The position numbers and the translations under genes were made by a program. The notes below the pieces were generated by a model. The model had not been told where the DNA came from. It did no database searches and worked only from the letters and a program-made list of their open reading frames with translations. Shown here piece after piece: positions 9,521-18,920 of a DNA stretch of 64,000 bases. The DNA comes from Niabella agricola (GTDB lineage Bacteria; Bacteroidota; Bacteroidia; Chitinophagales; Chitinophagaceae): the NCBI RefSeq assembly GCF_021538615.1, contig NZ_JAJHIZ010000003.1, positions 2,170,001 through 2,234,000 of the forward strand. The letters are read 5' to 3'. The first letter of the stretch is position 1. Each line of letters opens with the position of its first letter.

Positions 9521-11050
9521 CTATTTATTTCCCATTCCGGCCAGCTCCTTACAAAAATAGACCCCTGCCTCCGCGATTGCGGGGTTTAACCGCGACGATT
9601 CTATTTCAATTTTTATTTCAGCGGCGGTTATGGGTTCAAAATGAAGCAAGCGTTTATACCCGATGGTGGTTTCGTTTGCGAAAGGCATCCACACACCGCC
9701 CTCTTTATACCAGGCACTGAATTTTTCCACACGCTGTCCCACCCGGATGTTTTCCTGGAGTGAAAGCACATTGAAGGTTGCCGGCTTTTTGAGTTTGAAA
9801 AGGATGGTTGTAGCGGTATCTGTACCAGTTGTAGTAAAATGTGTAGCGTTGTTACCATCAAGCAGGGTACTCATGCCAATGCCGTTTTTGCAGGAGATCG
9901 CTGCTCCCCGGAGGTAATTGGTACTGAATAGCCGGTTGCGTATTTGCGTCCACTCCTGCAGAGATCTTATATCGGCATCGGCAATTAGCCCGTGTTTATC
10001 GGGAGGAATATTCAGCAGCAATACGCTGTTCATGCCCACCGACGTAAAATAAATCTTCAACAGTTCCTCCGGTGTTTTTACTTTTTCATCCTGGTCCGCA
10101 TGATAAAACCATCCGGGTCTTATCGATACATCGGTTTCGGCGGGATACCACACCAGTCCCTTTGCCTTTACAATCTTTTCACGGCTTCCAAGATCATCCC
10201 CCACCAGGTCACTTACCGGTTTAAACAGCATGCCTTGTTGCGAGTTTGCAGCGATTTGATCCTGATCCAGATTATTGGTCGTAACCACGCTCCACTCCAT
10301 CCGCCGTCCGCGGCCACTTTCGGTACCCACCCACCGTACATCCGGACCCATAATCGCAATAGTTGCCTGTGGCTGCAATTTCCGTATCAGCCGGTACCAA
10401 CGGTTAAAATCATATACCTGTTTTTTACCATTGGGACCCTCGCCGTTTGCACCATCAAACCAAACCTCATCTACTTTACCATACCGCGTCAGCAGTTCAG
10501 TCAGTTGCTGTACGAAAAAATCATTATAGGCATCGGTACCATAAACCGGAGCGTTACGGTCCCAGGGAGACAGATAAACGCCAAAGCCCATGTTGAGTTT
10601 TTTACAGGCTTCCGCCACTTCCTTTACCACATCGCCCTGCCCGTTTTTCCAGGGGCTGTTTTTTACGGAATGCGAAGTAGTGCTGGTAGGCCATAAGCAA
10701 AACCCGTCGTGATGTTTGGCCGTAATGATCACCTGTTTGAAGCCCGCGTCCTTCATCGTCTTTACCCATTGCTGCGCATTCAACTTCTTGGGGTTAAAGA
10801 TTGCCGGATCTTCTTTACCGTCGCCCCATTCCCTGCCGGTGAAGGTGTTCACCCCAAAGTGAAAGAAGGCTGTAAGCTCCAGTTGCTGCCAGCGTAACTG
10901 CCGGGCTGTGGGCACAATGTTAGCAGCTTGCTGAATGATCTGTTTCTCTGACTCGCCGGGAGCGATGGAAACGAAATTTCGCTTTTGAGCTTGTATAGTC
11001 CCGCAAACGGATACAAATCCCACAGTAACCAGTAACAACTTTATCTTCAT
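9521..11050 (-). CDS. Alpha-L-fucosidase, GH29, secreted
   Basis: A 509-residue retaining alpha-L-fucosidase. A signal peptide (MKIKLLLVTVGFVSVCGTIQAQ) leads into the GH29 barrel. Active-site landmarks are FHFGVNTFTG (63-72), the His pair in AKHHDGFCLW (about 113-114) and the nucleophile Asp199 in EVWFDGANGEGPNG. A C-terminal beta-sandwich (about 400-500) resembles the accessory domains common in this family. The start at 11050 matches the signal peptide; the frame is open for 27 more codons. It lies 180 bp after a heparinase-type lyase on the same strand and is probably cotranscribed. Fucose is not part of mammalian heparan sulfate, so the target may be a fucosylated sulfated glycan. Confidence 0.9.
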   Translation of the reverse strand: MKIKLLLVTVGFVSVCGTIQAQKRNFVSIAPGESEKQIIQQAANIVPTARQLRWQQLELTAFFHFGVNTFTGREWGDGKEDPAIFNPKKLNAQQWVKTMKDAGFKQVIITAKHHDGFCLWPTSTTSHSVKNSPWKNGQGDVVKEVAEACKKLNMGFGVYLSPWDRNAPVYGTDAYNDFFVQQLTELLTRYGKVDEVWFDGANGEGPNGKKQVYDFNRWYRLIRKLQPQATIAIMGPDVRWVGTESGRGRRMEWSVVTTNNLDQDQIAANSQQGMLFKPVSDLVGDDLGSREKIVKAKGLVWYPAETDVSIRPGWFYHADQDEKVKTPEELLKIYFTSVGMNSVLLLNIPPDKHGLIADADIRSLQEWTQIRNRLFSTNYLRGAAISCKNGIGMSTLLDGNNATHFTTTGTDTATTILFKLKKPATFNVLSLQENIRVGQRVEKFSAWYKEGGVWMPFANETTIGYKRLLHFEPITAAEIKIEIESSRLNPAIAEAGVYFCKELAGMGNK

Positions 11051-11230
11051 TTTACGTTTTTTTGATTCAAAAAGGAGAGGCAGCATCGATGGAGTTCCCT
11101 GATACAGCCTCCTTCTTGTCCAGGGCTTCATGTTACGTTTTATTTTTTAATTTGCCGATCCGGAAATCAGCAGGTTCCCCGAAGCAGGGCCTGTCATTCC
11201 ACTTCAAAATCATTCTTGTATTCCTGCCTG

Positions 11231-13177
11231 TTACAAGCGCCGGATCCGGAATACATAAGTTCCCGACCGCTGCAGCTTGCGGGCTGTTAACACGATCCTG
11301 TAAATCTGTTTTCCCCAAACCGCCGATAAGCGGGCGTCTTCCTGCGGAACCGTCTCAATAACAGCTTCAAAATCCCGGCTATTATAAGTAAGCTGTGTGT
11401 TACCGTTTTCCTGTTGAATGAGGATTTTTCCGGGTGCATCTTTTTTTATGGTACCATAACAAAGAAAGTGAATCCGGTTTTCTTTTTCCGGCCGATCGAT
11501 CGAAAACGCATCGCTGATTTCTAACTGGCCATCGCTCAACCGGTAGCTCCGCAACCATCGCGTTACACGGGTTGCATCAGGATAAGCGTTGCTGATGTTC
11601 AGTGAGAAGGTTTTTGTACGGGCATCAAATTGCACGTCCCCTGCTTTATAGGTAGCGCCATTCTTTTCTTCGTACCCGTTTATGACCGGTATATTATGAT
11701 AACCGCTCTGCATCGTCCAGATCGAATAGCGCCCGGGCCCGAAGGTCTGACGCGTATAGGTTCCCACCCCGGCATCAATAAAGACGGGCATATCGTTTAT
11801 GTATAAATTAAATGAACCCACATCGTTGTGGTTATGGCTCTCATTGTTATGACCGCCTTTAGCTGCGAAGAACAATGCACCCTGTTTCATAAAGCATACT
11901 TCCGTTTGCGGATACCAGGTAAACGCCGGTGTGTTATGCGCCGCCGTACAGGCGGCCAGCTCTTTATCGAAGCGCAACGTTTGAAACAACCGGTAAGCAT
12001 CCCTTCCTGCTGCCGGCGGTCCATCTTGCCGGCTGCTCCGGATAAGAGCCGCCAGCTGCATTAATTCTGTACTGTTTACGGCCTTGCCATAACGGTAAAT
12101 CAACGGCGCATCCGGATAAAGCTTTGCAGATGCATCCGCAAAATTCACCACCCAGCCATTGCCCACATAGGCGCGGGAAATATAGGTACCCATGTTTTTA
12201 ATAATGGGTTCGCCGAAGAGGGAGATCTTTCCGCCCGTGATATCGTATAACAGTTGAAGATAATCATACAGTTTACCGGCCGCATGCCCCCAGTAAGAGG
12301 GGCCCTCTTCGCAGGCGCCGTCTTCGTTAGTATAGTTGATAAACTGGTCTACCGACATCATCGTACGGTAAACGGCGCGGGCCAGTTTTTCCGGATCGTC
12401 TTCAATCAGTGCAAATGTTTGTAGTACATTGGAGTTGCACCAGGGGTTCCAGTTATTCACCAGAGCCCCGGGTTTGTACCGCAGCGCCATCCACCAAAGG
12501 TGATCCGTGTTCATATAAGGAATAAGGATGCGGTCTTCCAGTTCCTTTTTTAACCGCAGCTCAAGCAGCGGGTTTATCTTTTTAAAGTCATCATGAAAAT
12601 AATAATAGATCCAGGCAAACAATGATCCCATATCTCCAGCCATCAGGTCGATGACCTGCTCACGGTGGTCCGGAAATCCTATTTTACTCGATTGCAGGCT
12701 CAGGTGCGCCGAAAGGGCCCAGGAAGTCATTTCACAAGCAGCAAAAACACCATTGGCCAGCTGATCGAGGTACCGGCCCTTTCCCTCAGCCAGCTCCGCG
12801 GTAAACAGGTTTACAATGGTTGTTACATTCTCATTCAATGGAGTCTCCATGATCACCCGGGAGCCGCTGCGGGTATATTCCAGGTAATCGGTGGCTTTTA
12901 TTACTTTCCATTGATACGTCAGTGCTGCATTGCCCTTTTCAATAAAGGCGTTTTTATAGCTGCCGGTCAACCGGTCCCAACCTGCACGGTCTTTATAGGC
13001 CGGATAAGGGATCCACTGCTCCCGGGGCAATAACATATTTTTCACCTGTTGAACATTGGCCTGTTTTTGCAGCAGGTCCCTTTTTACGTACGCAAAAGAA
13101 GTGCCCGGCACCAGCATCGTTAAAAGCAGCAGGGCATTTACCCTACCCTGCAACAAAAAATTGAACGTTCTTTTCAT
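11231..13177 (-). CDS. Heparinase II/III-family polysaccharide lyase
   Basis: A 648-residue secreted protein with an N-terminal signal peptide (about 1-29). An (alpha/alpha) toroid follows (about 50-400), then the beta-sheet heparinase II/III domain. The domain shows the family signature ESHNHNDVGSFNLYI near residue 445, with conserved histidines and asparagine. A tyrosine in EGPSYWGHAAGKLYDYL near residue 292 is a candidate catalytic base/acid. It is clearly distinct from the PL12 enzyme at 41085 and does not resemble Pedobacter heparinase II (PL21). It may belong near PL33 or a neighbouring group acting on hyaluronan, chondroitin or other uronate polymers; this is uncertain. It heads an apparent two-gene unit with the fucosidase. 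Confidence 0.82.
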   Translation of the reverse strand: MKRTFNFLLQGRVNALLLLTMLVPGTSFAYVKRDLLQKQANVQQVKNMLLPREQWIPYPAYKDRAGWDRLTGSYKNAFIEKGNAALTYQWKVIKATDYLEYTRSGSRVIMETPLNENVTTIVNLFTAELAEGKGRYLDQLANGVFAACEMTSWALSAHLSLQSSKIGFPDHREQVIDLMAGDMGSLFAWIYYYFHDDFKKINPLLELRLKKELEDRILIPYMNTDHLWWMALRYKPGALVNNWNPWCNSNVLQTFALIEDDPEKLARAVYRTMMSVDQFINYTNEDGACEEGPSYWGHAAGKLYDYLQLLYDITGGKISLFGEPIIKNMGTYISRAYVGNGWVVNFADASAKLYPDAPLIYRYGKAVNSTELMQLAALIRSSRQDGPPAAGRDAYRLFQTLRFDKELAACTAAHNTPAFTWYPQTEVCFMKQGALFFAAKGGHNNESHNHNDVGSFNLYINDMPVFIDAGVGTYTRQTFGPGRYSIWTMQSGYHNIPVINGYEEKNGATYKAGDVQFDARTKTFSLNISNAYPDATRVTRWLRSYRLSDGQLEISDAFSIDRPEKENRIHFLCYGTIKKDAPGKILIQQENGNTQLTYNSRDFEAVIETVPQEDARLSAVWGKQIYRIVLTARKLQRSGTYVFRIRRL

Positions 13178-13318
13178 TTCCCTGTTTTGATGAACCCGCG
13201 TCGTTGTTTACATGGCAATATCTTTTGTTACTTTGAAACTACAGTTCTTTGGACAAACAGCTGCGCTTCTACAACCACACGGGTGCGGAAAGATAATAAA
13301 ATCAGCCATTGATGCCAT

Positions 13319-13347
13319 AAAAAAAGCGGATCCTGCCGGGATCCGCT
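13319..13347 (-). terminator. Rho-independent terminator
   Basis: An 8-bp perfect stem (13327-13334 with 13340-13347, GCGGATCC/GGATCCGC) with a 5-nt loop is followed on the minus strand by eight U residues. It lies about 20 bp past the stop of the barrel protein at 13368. Confidence 0.85.
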
Positions 13348-13367
13348 CATCAAAAAATTTGAAAATC

Positions 13368-14117
13368 CTACAGGCCGCCAAAACTCAAGCCGATTGTATA
13401 GGGTTTTATTTCCGGACCTGCACCATCCTTCAGCAATTTGGTAAACTGATAGGTTCCAAATAAGGTAAAATGACCAACGCCCACCCGGGCAGTACCCACT
13501 ACCCTCGTGGTATTAAAATAACGTTTACTGGACTCTTTCAAGAGGTAGTCGCCGCCCGACTGTAACACTTTTGAACGGGTGGAGGCCTTGATCATGGTGC
13601 CTAGTTTCACACCCAGCGCCATTTTAAAACTCCGGTCGCTATGTTCCGGGTCAGATACAAAACGGAGTTCTATAGGCGCCTCCAGATAAGCCGTAGATAG
13701 TTTTGTTTTCTTAACGTCAAAGCGGGTTGTATCATTAAACGGAAGCCTTGTACCGGTGGCTTTTACGTTTACAAAGTTCAGATTTTTGTCCAGGGTCATA
13801 TGATCGGATCCTACACCCAGTCCGATGGCGGCACTCAGTTTCTGATTACTTTTGAAAGGGAAGTCGAGCATAAAATACGCATTGATGCTCCGGGGCAGGT
13901 TTCCTGTTTTGATGCTATCCGGCAAGCTGGCCCAATTGGTATACCCCAGCTGAAGCAAGAAATGATCATTAGCCCTCTTGGACAGATCATATTTCTTCTT
14001 TTTAGGTTTGGGAGGATTTGCAGCCACTACGGCGGCGGCCATGGATGTATCAACCTGAGCATGCAATGCTCCGCCCAATAAAAAGCTGGCAACCAGGAAT
14101 AGAACTATTTTCTTCAT
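13368..14117 (-). CDS. Outer-membrane beta-barrel protein (PorT-like)
   Basis: A 249-residue protein. A signal peptide (MKKIVLFLVASFLLGGALHAQ) and a lysine/proline-rich linker (KPKKKK) lead into alternating amphipathic strands. These end in a terminal strand YTIGLSFGGL, as expected for a small barrel of the outer-membrane-barrel family (PF13568-like). No catalytic motifs are visible. A TATATTTG -7 element at 14135-14142 and a strong terminator make it a monocistronic housekeeping-style unit embedded in the glycan locus; its link to glycan use is unproven. Confidence 0.72.
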   Translation of the reverse strand: MKKIVLFLVASFLLGGALHAQVDTSMAAAVVAANPPKPKKKKYDLSKRANDHFLLQLGYTNWASLPDSIKTGNLPRSINAYFMLDFPFKSNQKLSAAIGLGVGSDHMTLDKNLNFVNVKATGTRLPFNDTTRFDVKKTKLSTAYLEAPIELRFVSDPEHSDRSFKMALGVKLGTMIKASTRSKVLQSGGDYLLKESSKRYFNTTRVVGTARVGVGHFTLFGTYQFTKLLKDGAGPEIKPYTIGLSFGGL

Positions 14118-14134
14118 AAATATTTTAAGTTGCG

Positions 14135-14142
14135 CAAATATA
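14135..14142 (-). promoter_or_regulatory. -7 promoter element TATATTTG
   Basis: Consensus match on the minus strand 18 bp upstream of the barrel-protein ATG, giving a leader of roughly 13 nt. Confidence 0.6.
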
Positions 14143-14332
14143 GCTTGTCTTTGGGTTAAAATTAGGTTAATACCCCCTTGTTCTTTGAAAACTTTTCTCG
14201 TTGAAAACCAGATTTTCTGCTTGCGGAATGATTATTTTGTTTAATTTCGCCCTCCCCCGGAGGAAACCGGTTCTGCGGGGTCTGGCCATTGTCATTCGGT
14301 TCTTTAAAAATATTATTGCTGTAAACAGCATT

Positions 14333-14406
14333 GGTCCTATAGCTCAGCCGGTTAGAGCATCTGACTCATAATCAGAGGGTCCCTGGTTCGAGCCCAGGTG
14401 GGACCA
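14333..14406 (+). tRNA. tRNA with CAT anticodon (Met elongator or Ile2)
   Basis: A 74-nt cloverleaf. The acceptor stem pairs GGTCCTA with TGGGACC. The D arm is AGCTCAGCCGGTTAGAGC, the anticodon stem/loop is CTGACTCATAATCAG (anticodon CAT), and the T arm contains GGTTCGAGCC. The discriminator is A and the CCA end is not encoded. CAT is read as Met, or as Ile if the C is modified to lysidine by TilS; sequence alone does not settle this here. A U-tract hairpin follows. Confidence 0.93.
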
Positions 14407-14418
14407 CTTAAAAATCAA

Positions 14419-14449
14419 AGAGTTGTGCTTTAATCGCAGCTCTTTTTTT
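14419..14449 (+). terminator. Terminator after the tRNA, overlapping a second inverted repeat
   Basis: The stem AGAGTTGT/GCAGCTCT (two G-U pairs, 9-nt loop) is followed by a run of T. An alternative, mutually exclusive 12-bp perfect inverted repeat (14426-14437 with 14456-14467) shares bases with it. Confidence 0.65.
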
Positions 14450-14736
14450 GTTTGCGCGATTAAAGCATGCGACTGTAGCAAATCAACGGACCGGATAATG
14501 GCCCGGCTTATAGACGTCTACAGCCGAACAGTTTATTTTTCAAAAACTACATCACTTAAGGCACTTTGCATGCTTACTTGAACATGCAATATGCTCCCGT
14601 TGTGAAACCTTTCGTTCAAAGACTCTTTCAAAGCGAGCCAAATAATCAAACGCATATTCTGCTTCTCCGAACCTTTCGCATTTATTCGCGGTCTCCGGAC
14701 AAGGGCCGAAGCGCTATTTTGCTTAAATTGCCGCCA
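14450..14736. other. Leader/intergenic region before the hybrid regulator
   Basis: 287 bp without a supported gene. The open frame of the regulator runs back to a TTG at 14566, but that extension has no signal-peptide character. A TATTTTGC element near 14715 could serve as a -7 box for a start at 14737. Confidence 0.4.
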
Positions 14737-17700
14737 ATGAAAGGAAAGGGTTTTTGGATACTATTCTATTGCTTACAGATCTACCACTTCTCCCCAGGAC
14801 AACCCCTAAAATCAATCGCTGAAAACAGGTACTTCAGAACCATTTCTGTTGACCAGGGATTGTCGCAAAGCACGGTATTTGTTGTGCAACAGGATCAGCA
14901 GGGCTTTATCTGGGTGGGCACACAGGATGGACTGAACCGCTACGACGGGAAAGCCTTTACCGTGTTCCGGCCCAGTAAAAAAGATGGTAGCAGTCTTTTT
15001 TCCAGTTATATCAGGAGCCTGTATACCGACCATCGGGGTATGCTGTGGGTTGGAGGCAACAAGGGAGTGAGCTGCTACAACTATAAAAAAGAGCGGTTCG
15101 ACAATTATCCGCTGCCCGTAAAACCGGGCGAATGGTTTGTCTCCGGCATCACAGCTGATCAAAACAACCGCTTATGGATTGCTGCCAATACCGGAGAGCT
15201 CTATTATCTCGATGCTGCAGGCAACCGCTTTGTACCGTTTCCCTATAAAGTGAGCGGTACGCCCATCCATACCATCCAGCAATTGCTTTTTATCGGCAGC
15301 CATTTATTCCTGGCTACGGATAAGGGGGTCTATGACCTCGATCCTGGTACACAAACCGCAAGGCAACGGCAACCGGCACAGGTCAATGCGCGTATTAATG
15401 CGCTGCTGCCGCAAGGGCAATTACTGTGGATGGGCTCCGAGAACAGCGGCCTGTTTTGCCTGGATCTCAAAAATGATCAGGTTACCAACTACGTTCACCA
15501 GTCTCAAACAGCCAACAGCCTCATCGATGATGATATCCGGAGCCTTGCCTGGGATGAGATGGGACATCTCTGGATCGGTACATTCAGAGGCCTTTCGATT
15601 CTGGATACCCGAACGGCCAGTTTCAGCAATTTTGATCATCAATCCAACCGGCATCTGACCCTTAGCCAGAATTCCGTTCGCTGCATTTTCAAAGACCGGC
15701 AGAACGGTATGTGGCTGGGCACTTTTTTTGGTGGACTGAACTATTATCACAAAGATGATATCCGCTTTAATATTCTTAGTCAAACCACCGGAAGCGTATT
15801 GTTAAACGACCAGGTGGTGAATGTGATCAAGGAAGATCCGGCTCAGCACATCTGGATCGGCACCAATGATAAAGGGATCAATATCTGGAACCGGAAAACC
15901 AACCAGCTCTCCTACCTGTCGCATACAGAAGCCAATGCCAACAGCATCAGCTCCAATAATATCAAGGCCATCGCTTTTGATCCGGATGGCAACGCCCTGA
16001 TCGGCACTTTTAATGCAGGTTTGAATATCGTGAACAAAAAAACAGGCGCCGTAAAAAAATATATGCACGATCCGTCAGATCCTTTTTCTGTTAACAGTGA
16101 TATGGTGCATGCACTGCTCCGCGACCAGCAGAACCGGATCTGGGTGGGCACCCGCGTCGGGCTCAGCCGCTTTGACCAGGTACAACAGCGGTTTATTCGT
16201 TTTGATAAAGACCCGTCGGGAAAGCAACTCAGCTCCGAAGGTATCACTTCCCTGCTGCAGGACCGGAAAGGGCGGATCTGGATCGGTACTATTAATGGCA
16301 TGAACGCACTGAGCCCGGACCTTAGCCGCCTTAATGTATTTGCGGGCACCACCCTTTCCAATGAATTGGTGAACTGCATCGCAGAGGATCAGCAAGGCCG
16401 CATTTGGGTAGGCACCCGCGACGGCCTGAATTTTTTTGACGAACGGCAGCAGCGATTTATTGCCTATACCGGTGCCGACCATACGATCGAAGGTGCCATA
16501 TTCGGCGTTCAGTCCGATGACCAGGGCGGGGTTTGGGTCTCAACCAGCAAGGGACTGATCAAATTGTACGACGCCTTCAATAAACTCCAGGTCTTTAATA
16601 ACCAAACCGGCATGGGCAATATGCAACTCAGCCTTCCTGCATTTTGCAAAGCCAGCGACGGCCTGGTTCTCTTCGGTGGGCTGAACGGGCTTATTTATTT
16701 TTACCCGCAATCCATCCAGCTCAAGCCCTTTGATCTTCGTGTTACCTTTACAGGACTGGATATTTTTAATACCCATGTAACCCCCGGAAGCAGCTACAAG
16801 GTATTGAATCATTCCATCAGTGAAACCAATAGTCTGCGCCTGTCTCATGAGTACAAACAATTCACCGTTTATTTCAGCACCTTCAATTATATCGCTCCCG
16901 GAAGCATTCAATATCATTACCGGCTAAAGGGTTTTGACAATAACTGGCAGGTATGCGACAATATTCCCAAGGCTATGTACACCAATCTAAAGCCCGGTGA
17001 TTACACCCTTGAAGTGCAGGCAACCGGCCCTGTTGGCGAGAAAAGTCCCGTGCGAACCCTGCAGATCCGGGTGTTACCTCCCTGGTGGCGGAGCAATGGC
17101 TTCTATTTATTGCTTGCGGCAGTTCTGGGCGTCATCGCTTATATCGCCTACCGCGTCATTAATGAACGTATAAAAGCAAAAACGGCGTTGAAAAAAGAGC
17201 GTAATGACCGGGAGAAAGCCGAATACCTGAACCAGATGAAGATGGATTTCTTTACGAATATCTCGCATGAATTTAAAACGCCGCTTACGCTTATTATTGC
17301 ACCGCTGGAAGAAATGATGGCCAAACCTGTTCCTGAAAAGAAACTGCGGAAATACCATGAGCGCATGCTGGGCAACGCCAAACGGCTCTACCAGCTGGTA
17401 GATCAGCTGATGGACTTCCGGAAAACCGAAAACGGTTTGAAAAAGCTGGAATTAACACAGGGCGATATCGTTTCTTTTATGCGGGAAATCTACTCCTCCT
17501 TTCTTGAGCTTTCCCGGCAAAAAAATATTAAATACTATTTCAAAGCAAACCGGTCGGAATTTTCCTGCTACTTCGACAGGGATGCTGTGGAAAAGATCTG
17601 CAACAACCTTTTATCAAATGCGTTCAAGTACACGCACCCGGAAGACACGGTGGAACTGAGCTTTGAACACCGGAACGAACAGATGCTGATTACCGTAAGC

Positions 17701-18789
17701 GATACCGGCGTGGGCATTGCATCTGCAGACCATGAACGGGTCTTTCAGCGGTTTTACCAGGTGAACCATTCTGACGCCAACTGGGGCTCTGGTGTAGGGC
17801 TGGCTTTTGCCAAAAGTTTGGTCGAATTACACCAGGGTACCATTTCTATAGAAAGCGTACCGGATAAAGGCACGATTTTTACGGTTCAACTGCCCGCAAA
17901 CCGTGATGCCTACCAGGCTGAAGCATTCAACACAGAAAATCATTATACCTTGCTGCTGGATAATCTTACCACAGCGGTGCAAGACGATAAAGAAGCAGCA
18001 ATTCCCGTAGCAGCTGTTGCCCATGAGCAACAGCTGCTCATTGTAGACGATAATGAGCAGATCGTGGATTACCTGGCCGGTTATTTTGGAAATCATTTTA
18101 CGGTGGTAACGGCTTACAACGGACAGGAAGCCCTGCAACGGGTGGAAGCGCAGGCCCCGGATATGATTATCTGTGACGTGATGATGCCGGAAACAGACGG
18201 TATCCAGTTTTGTAAAAAGATTAAGCAAAACATCATCACCTGCCACATTCCTGTAATTTTGTTAACCGCTAAAAGCGAACCTACCAACCAGGTAAAAGGC
18301 CTGGAGGCAGGCGCTGACGATTATGTAACCAAGCCCTTTTCGCTTCCGGTGCTGGATGCAAAAGTGCAGAATATCCTCCGGTCCAGGCGGCGACTAAAGG
18401 AATACTATTCCTCGGCAACCGAAATTGTTCCGGAAAACATTGCGCTCAACACCCTTGATGAAGATTTTCTGCGCAAGGCCATCACCATCGTTGAGGAAAG
18501 CCTCAGCGATCCGGAATTTTCCGTGCTCAAGTTCAGCCGGAGCATCGGCATGAGCCGCTCCAGTCTTTATCTGAAGTTAAAAGCCATAACCGGTGAGTCC
18601 ACCACCGATTTTATCAAACGTATTAAGTTCAAAAAAGCGGCTGCCCTTTTAGAAAGTAAGGAATACTCCGTTACAGAGGTCGCTTATATGTCGGGCTTCA
18701 GTTCCCTGTCTTATTTCTCAACATCATTCAAGCAATATTACGGATGTTTGCCTACGGAATACATATCGAAAAAACAGACCGAGTCATAA
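14737..18789 (+). CDS. Hybrid two-component system sensor/regulator (HTCS)
   Basis: A 1350-residue one-protein signalling system of the type that controls Bacteroidota glycan loci. An N-terminal signal/anchor is followed by a periplasmic two-bladed-propeller-type sensor with many Reg_prop repeats (IWIGT, IWVGT), a Y_Y_Y domain (about 695-780) and a membrane helix near 787-810. The histidine kinase follows (His844 in ISHEFKTPL; N-box CNNLLSNAFKYT; DTGVGIA; GSGVGLAFAKS). A receiver domain (phosphoacceptor Asp1147 in CDVMMPETDG) and an AraC-type helix-turn-helix (VAYMSGFSSLSYFSTSFKQ) complete it. The start at 14737 gives a sensible signal sequence. The ROK kinase at 18921 follows on the same strand. 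It probably senses a glycosaminoglycan fragment and switches on the lyase, sulfatase and SusCD units. Confidence 0.95.
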   Translation: MKGKGFWILFYCLQIYHFSPGQPLKSIAENRYFRTISVDQGLSQSTVFVVQQDQQGFIWVGTQDGLNRYDGKAFTVFRPSKKDGSSLFSSYIRSLYTDHRGMLWVGGNKGVSCYNYKKERFDNYPLPVKPGEWFVSGITADQNNRLWIAANTGELYYLDAAGNRFVPFPYKVSGTPIHTIQQLLFIGSHLFLATDKGVYDLDPGTQTARQRQPAQVNARINALLPQGQLLWMGSENSGLFCLDLKNDQVTNYVHQSQTANSLIDDDIRSLAWDEMGHLWIGTFRGLSILDTRTASFSNFDHQSNRHLTLSQNSVRCIFKDRQNGMWLGTFFGGLNYYHKDDIRFNILSQTTGSVLLNDQVVNVIKEDPAQHIWIGTNDKGINIWNRKTNQLSYLSHTEANANSISSNNIKAIAFDPDGNALIGTFNAGLNIVNKKTGAVKKYMHDPSDPFSVNSDMVHALLRDQQNRIWVGTRVGLSRFDQVQQRFIRFDKDPSGKQLSSEGITSLLQDRKGRIWIGTINGMNALSPDLSRLNVFAGTTLSNELVNCIAEDQQGRIWVGTRDGLNFFDERQQRFIAYTGADHTIEGAIFGVQSDDQGGVWVSTSKGLIKLYDAFNKLQVFNNQTGMGNMQLSLPAFCKASDGLVLFGGLNGLIYFYPQSIQLKPFDLRVTFTGLDIFNTHVTPGSSYKVLNHSISETNSLRLSHEYKQFTVYFSTFNYIAPGSIQYHYRLKGFDNNWQVCDNIPKAMYTNLKPGDYTLEVQATGPVGEKSPVRTLQIRVLPPWWRSNGFYLLLAAVLGVIAYIAYRVINERIKAKTALKKERNDREKAEYLNQMKMDFFTNISHEFKTPLTLIIAPLEEMMAKPVPEKKLRKYHERMLGNAKRLYQLVDQLMDFRKTENGLKKLELTQGDIVSFMREIYSSFLELSRQKNIKYYFKANRSEFSCYFDRDAVEKICNNLLSNAFKYTHPEDTVELSFEHRNEQMLITVSDTGVGIASADHERVFQRFYQVNHSDANWGSGVGLAFAKSLVELHQGTISIESVPDKGTIFTVQLPANRDAYQAEAFNTENHYTLLLDNLTTAVQDDKEAAIPVAAVAHEQQLLIVDDNEQIVDYLAGYFGNHFTVVTAYNGQEALQRVEAQAPDMIICDVMMPETDGIQFCKKIKQNIITCHIPVILLTAKSEPTNQVKGLEAGADDYVTKPFSLPVLDAKVQNILRSRRRLKEYYSSATEIVPENIALNTLDEDFLRKAITIVEESLSDPEFSVLKFSRSIGMSRSSLYLKLKAITGESTTDFIKRIKFKKAAALLESKEYSVTEVAYMSGFSSLSYFSTSFKQYYGCLPTEYISKKQTES

Positions 18790-18920
18790 CCGGCCAAAAT
18801 CTCCCATTTCTAAAGAAATAAATCCATTTTTGAAACCGTCTTTTTATTGCATGCTGTTATTTTGAGAAAGAAACGAGGCCATGGGGTTCCGGAAATTCAT
18901 AAACAGAAAAGCTGGTAAAG

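Noticed and set aside
14406..14470. tRNA-associated integration of the glycan locus as a genomic island
   Set aside because: No integrase gene and no second copy of the tRNA 3-prime end were seen in the window.
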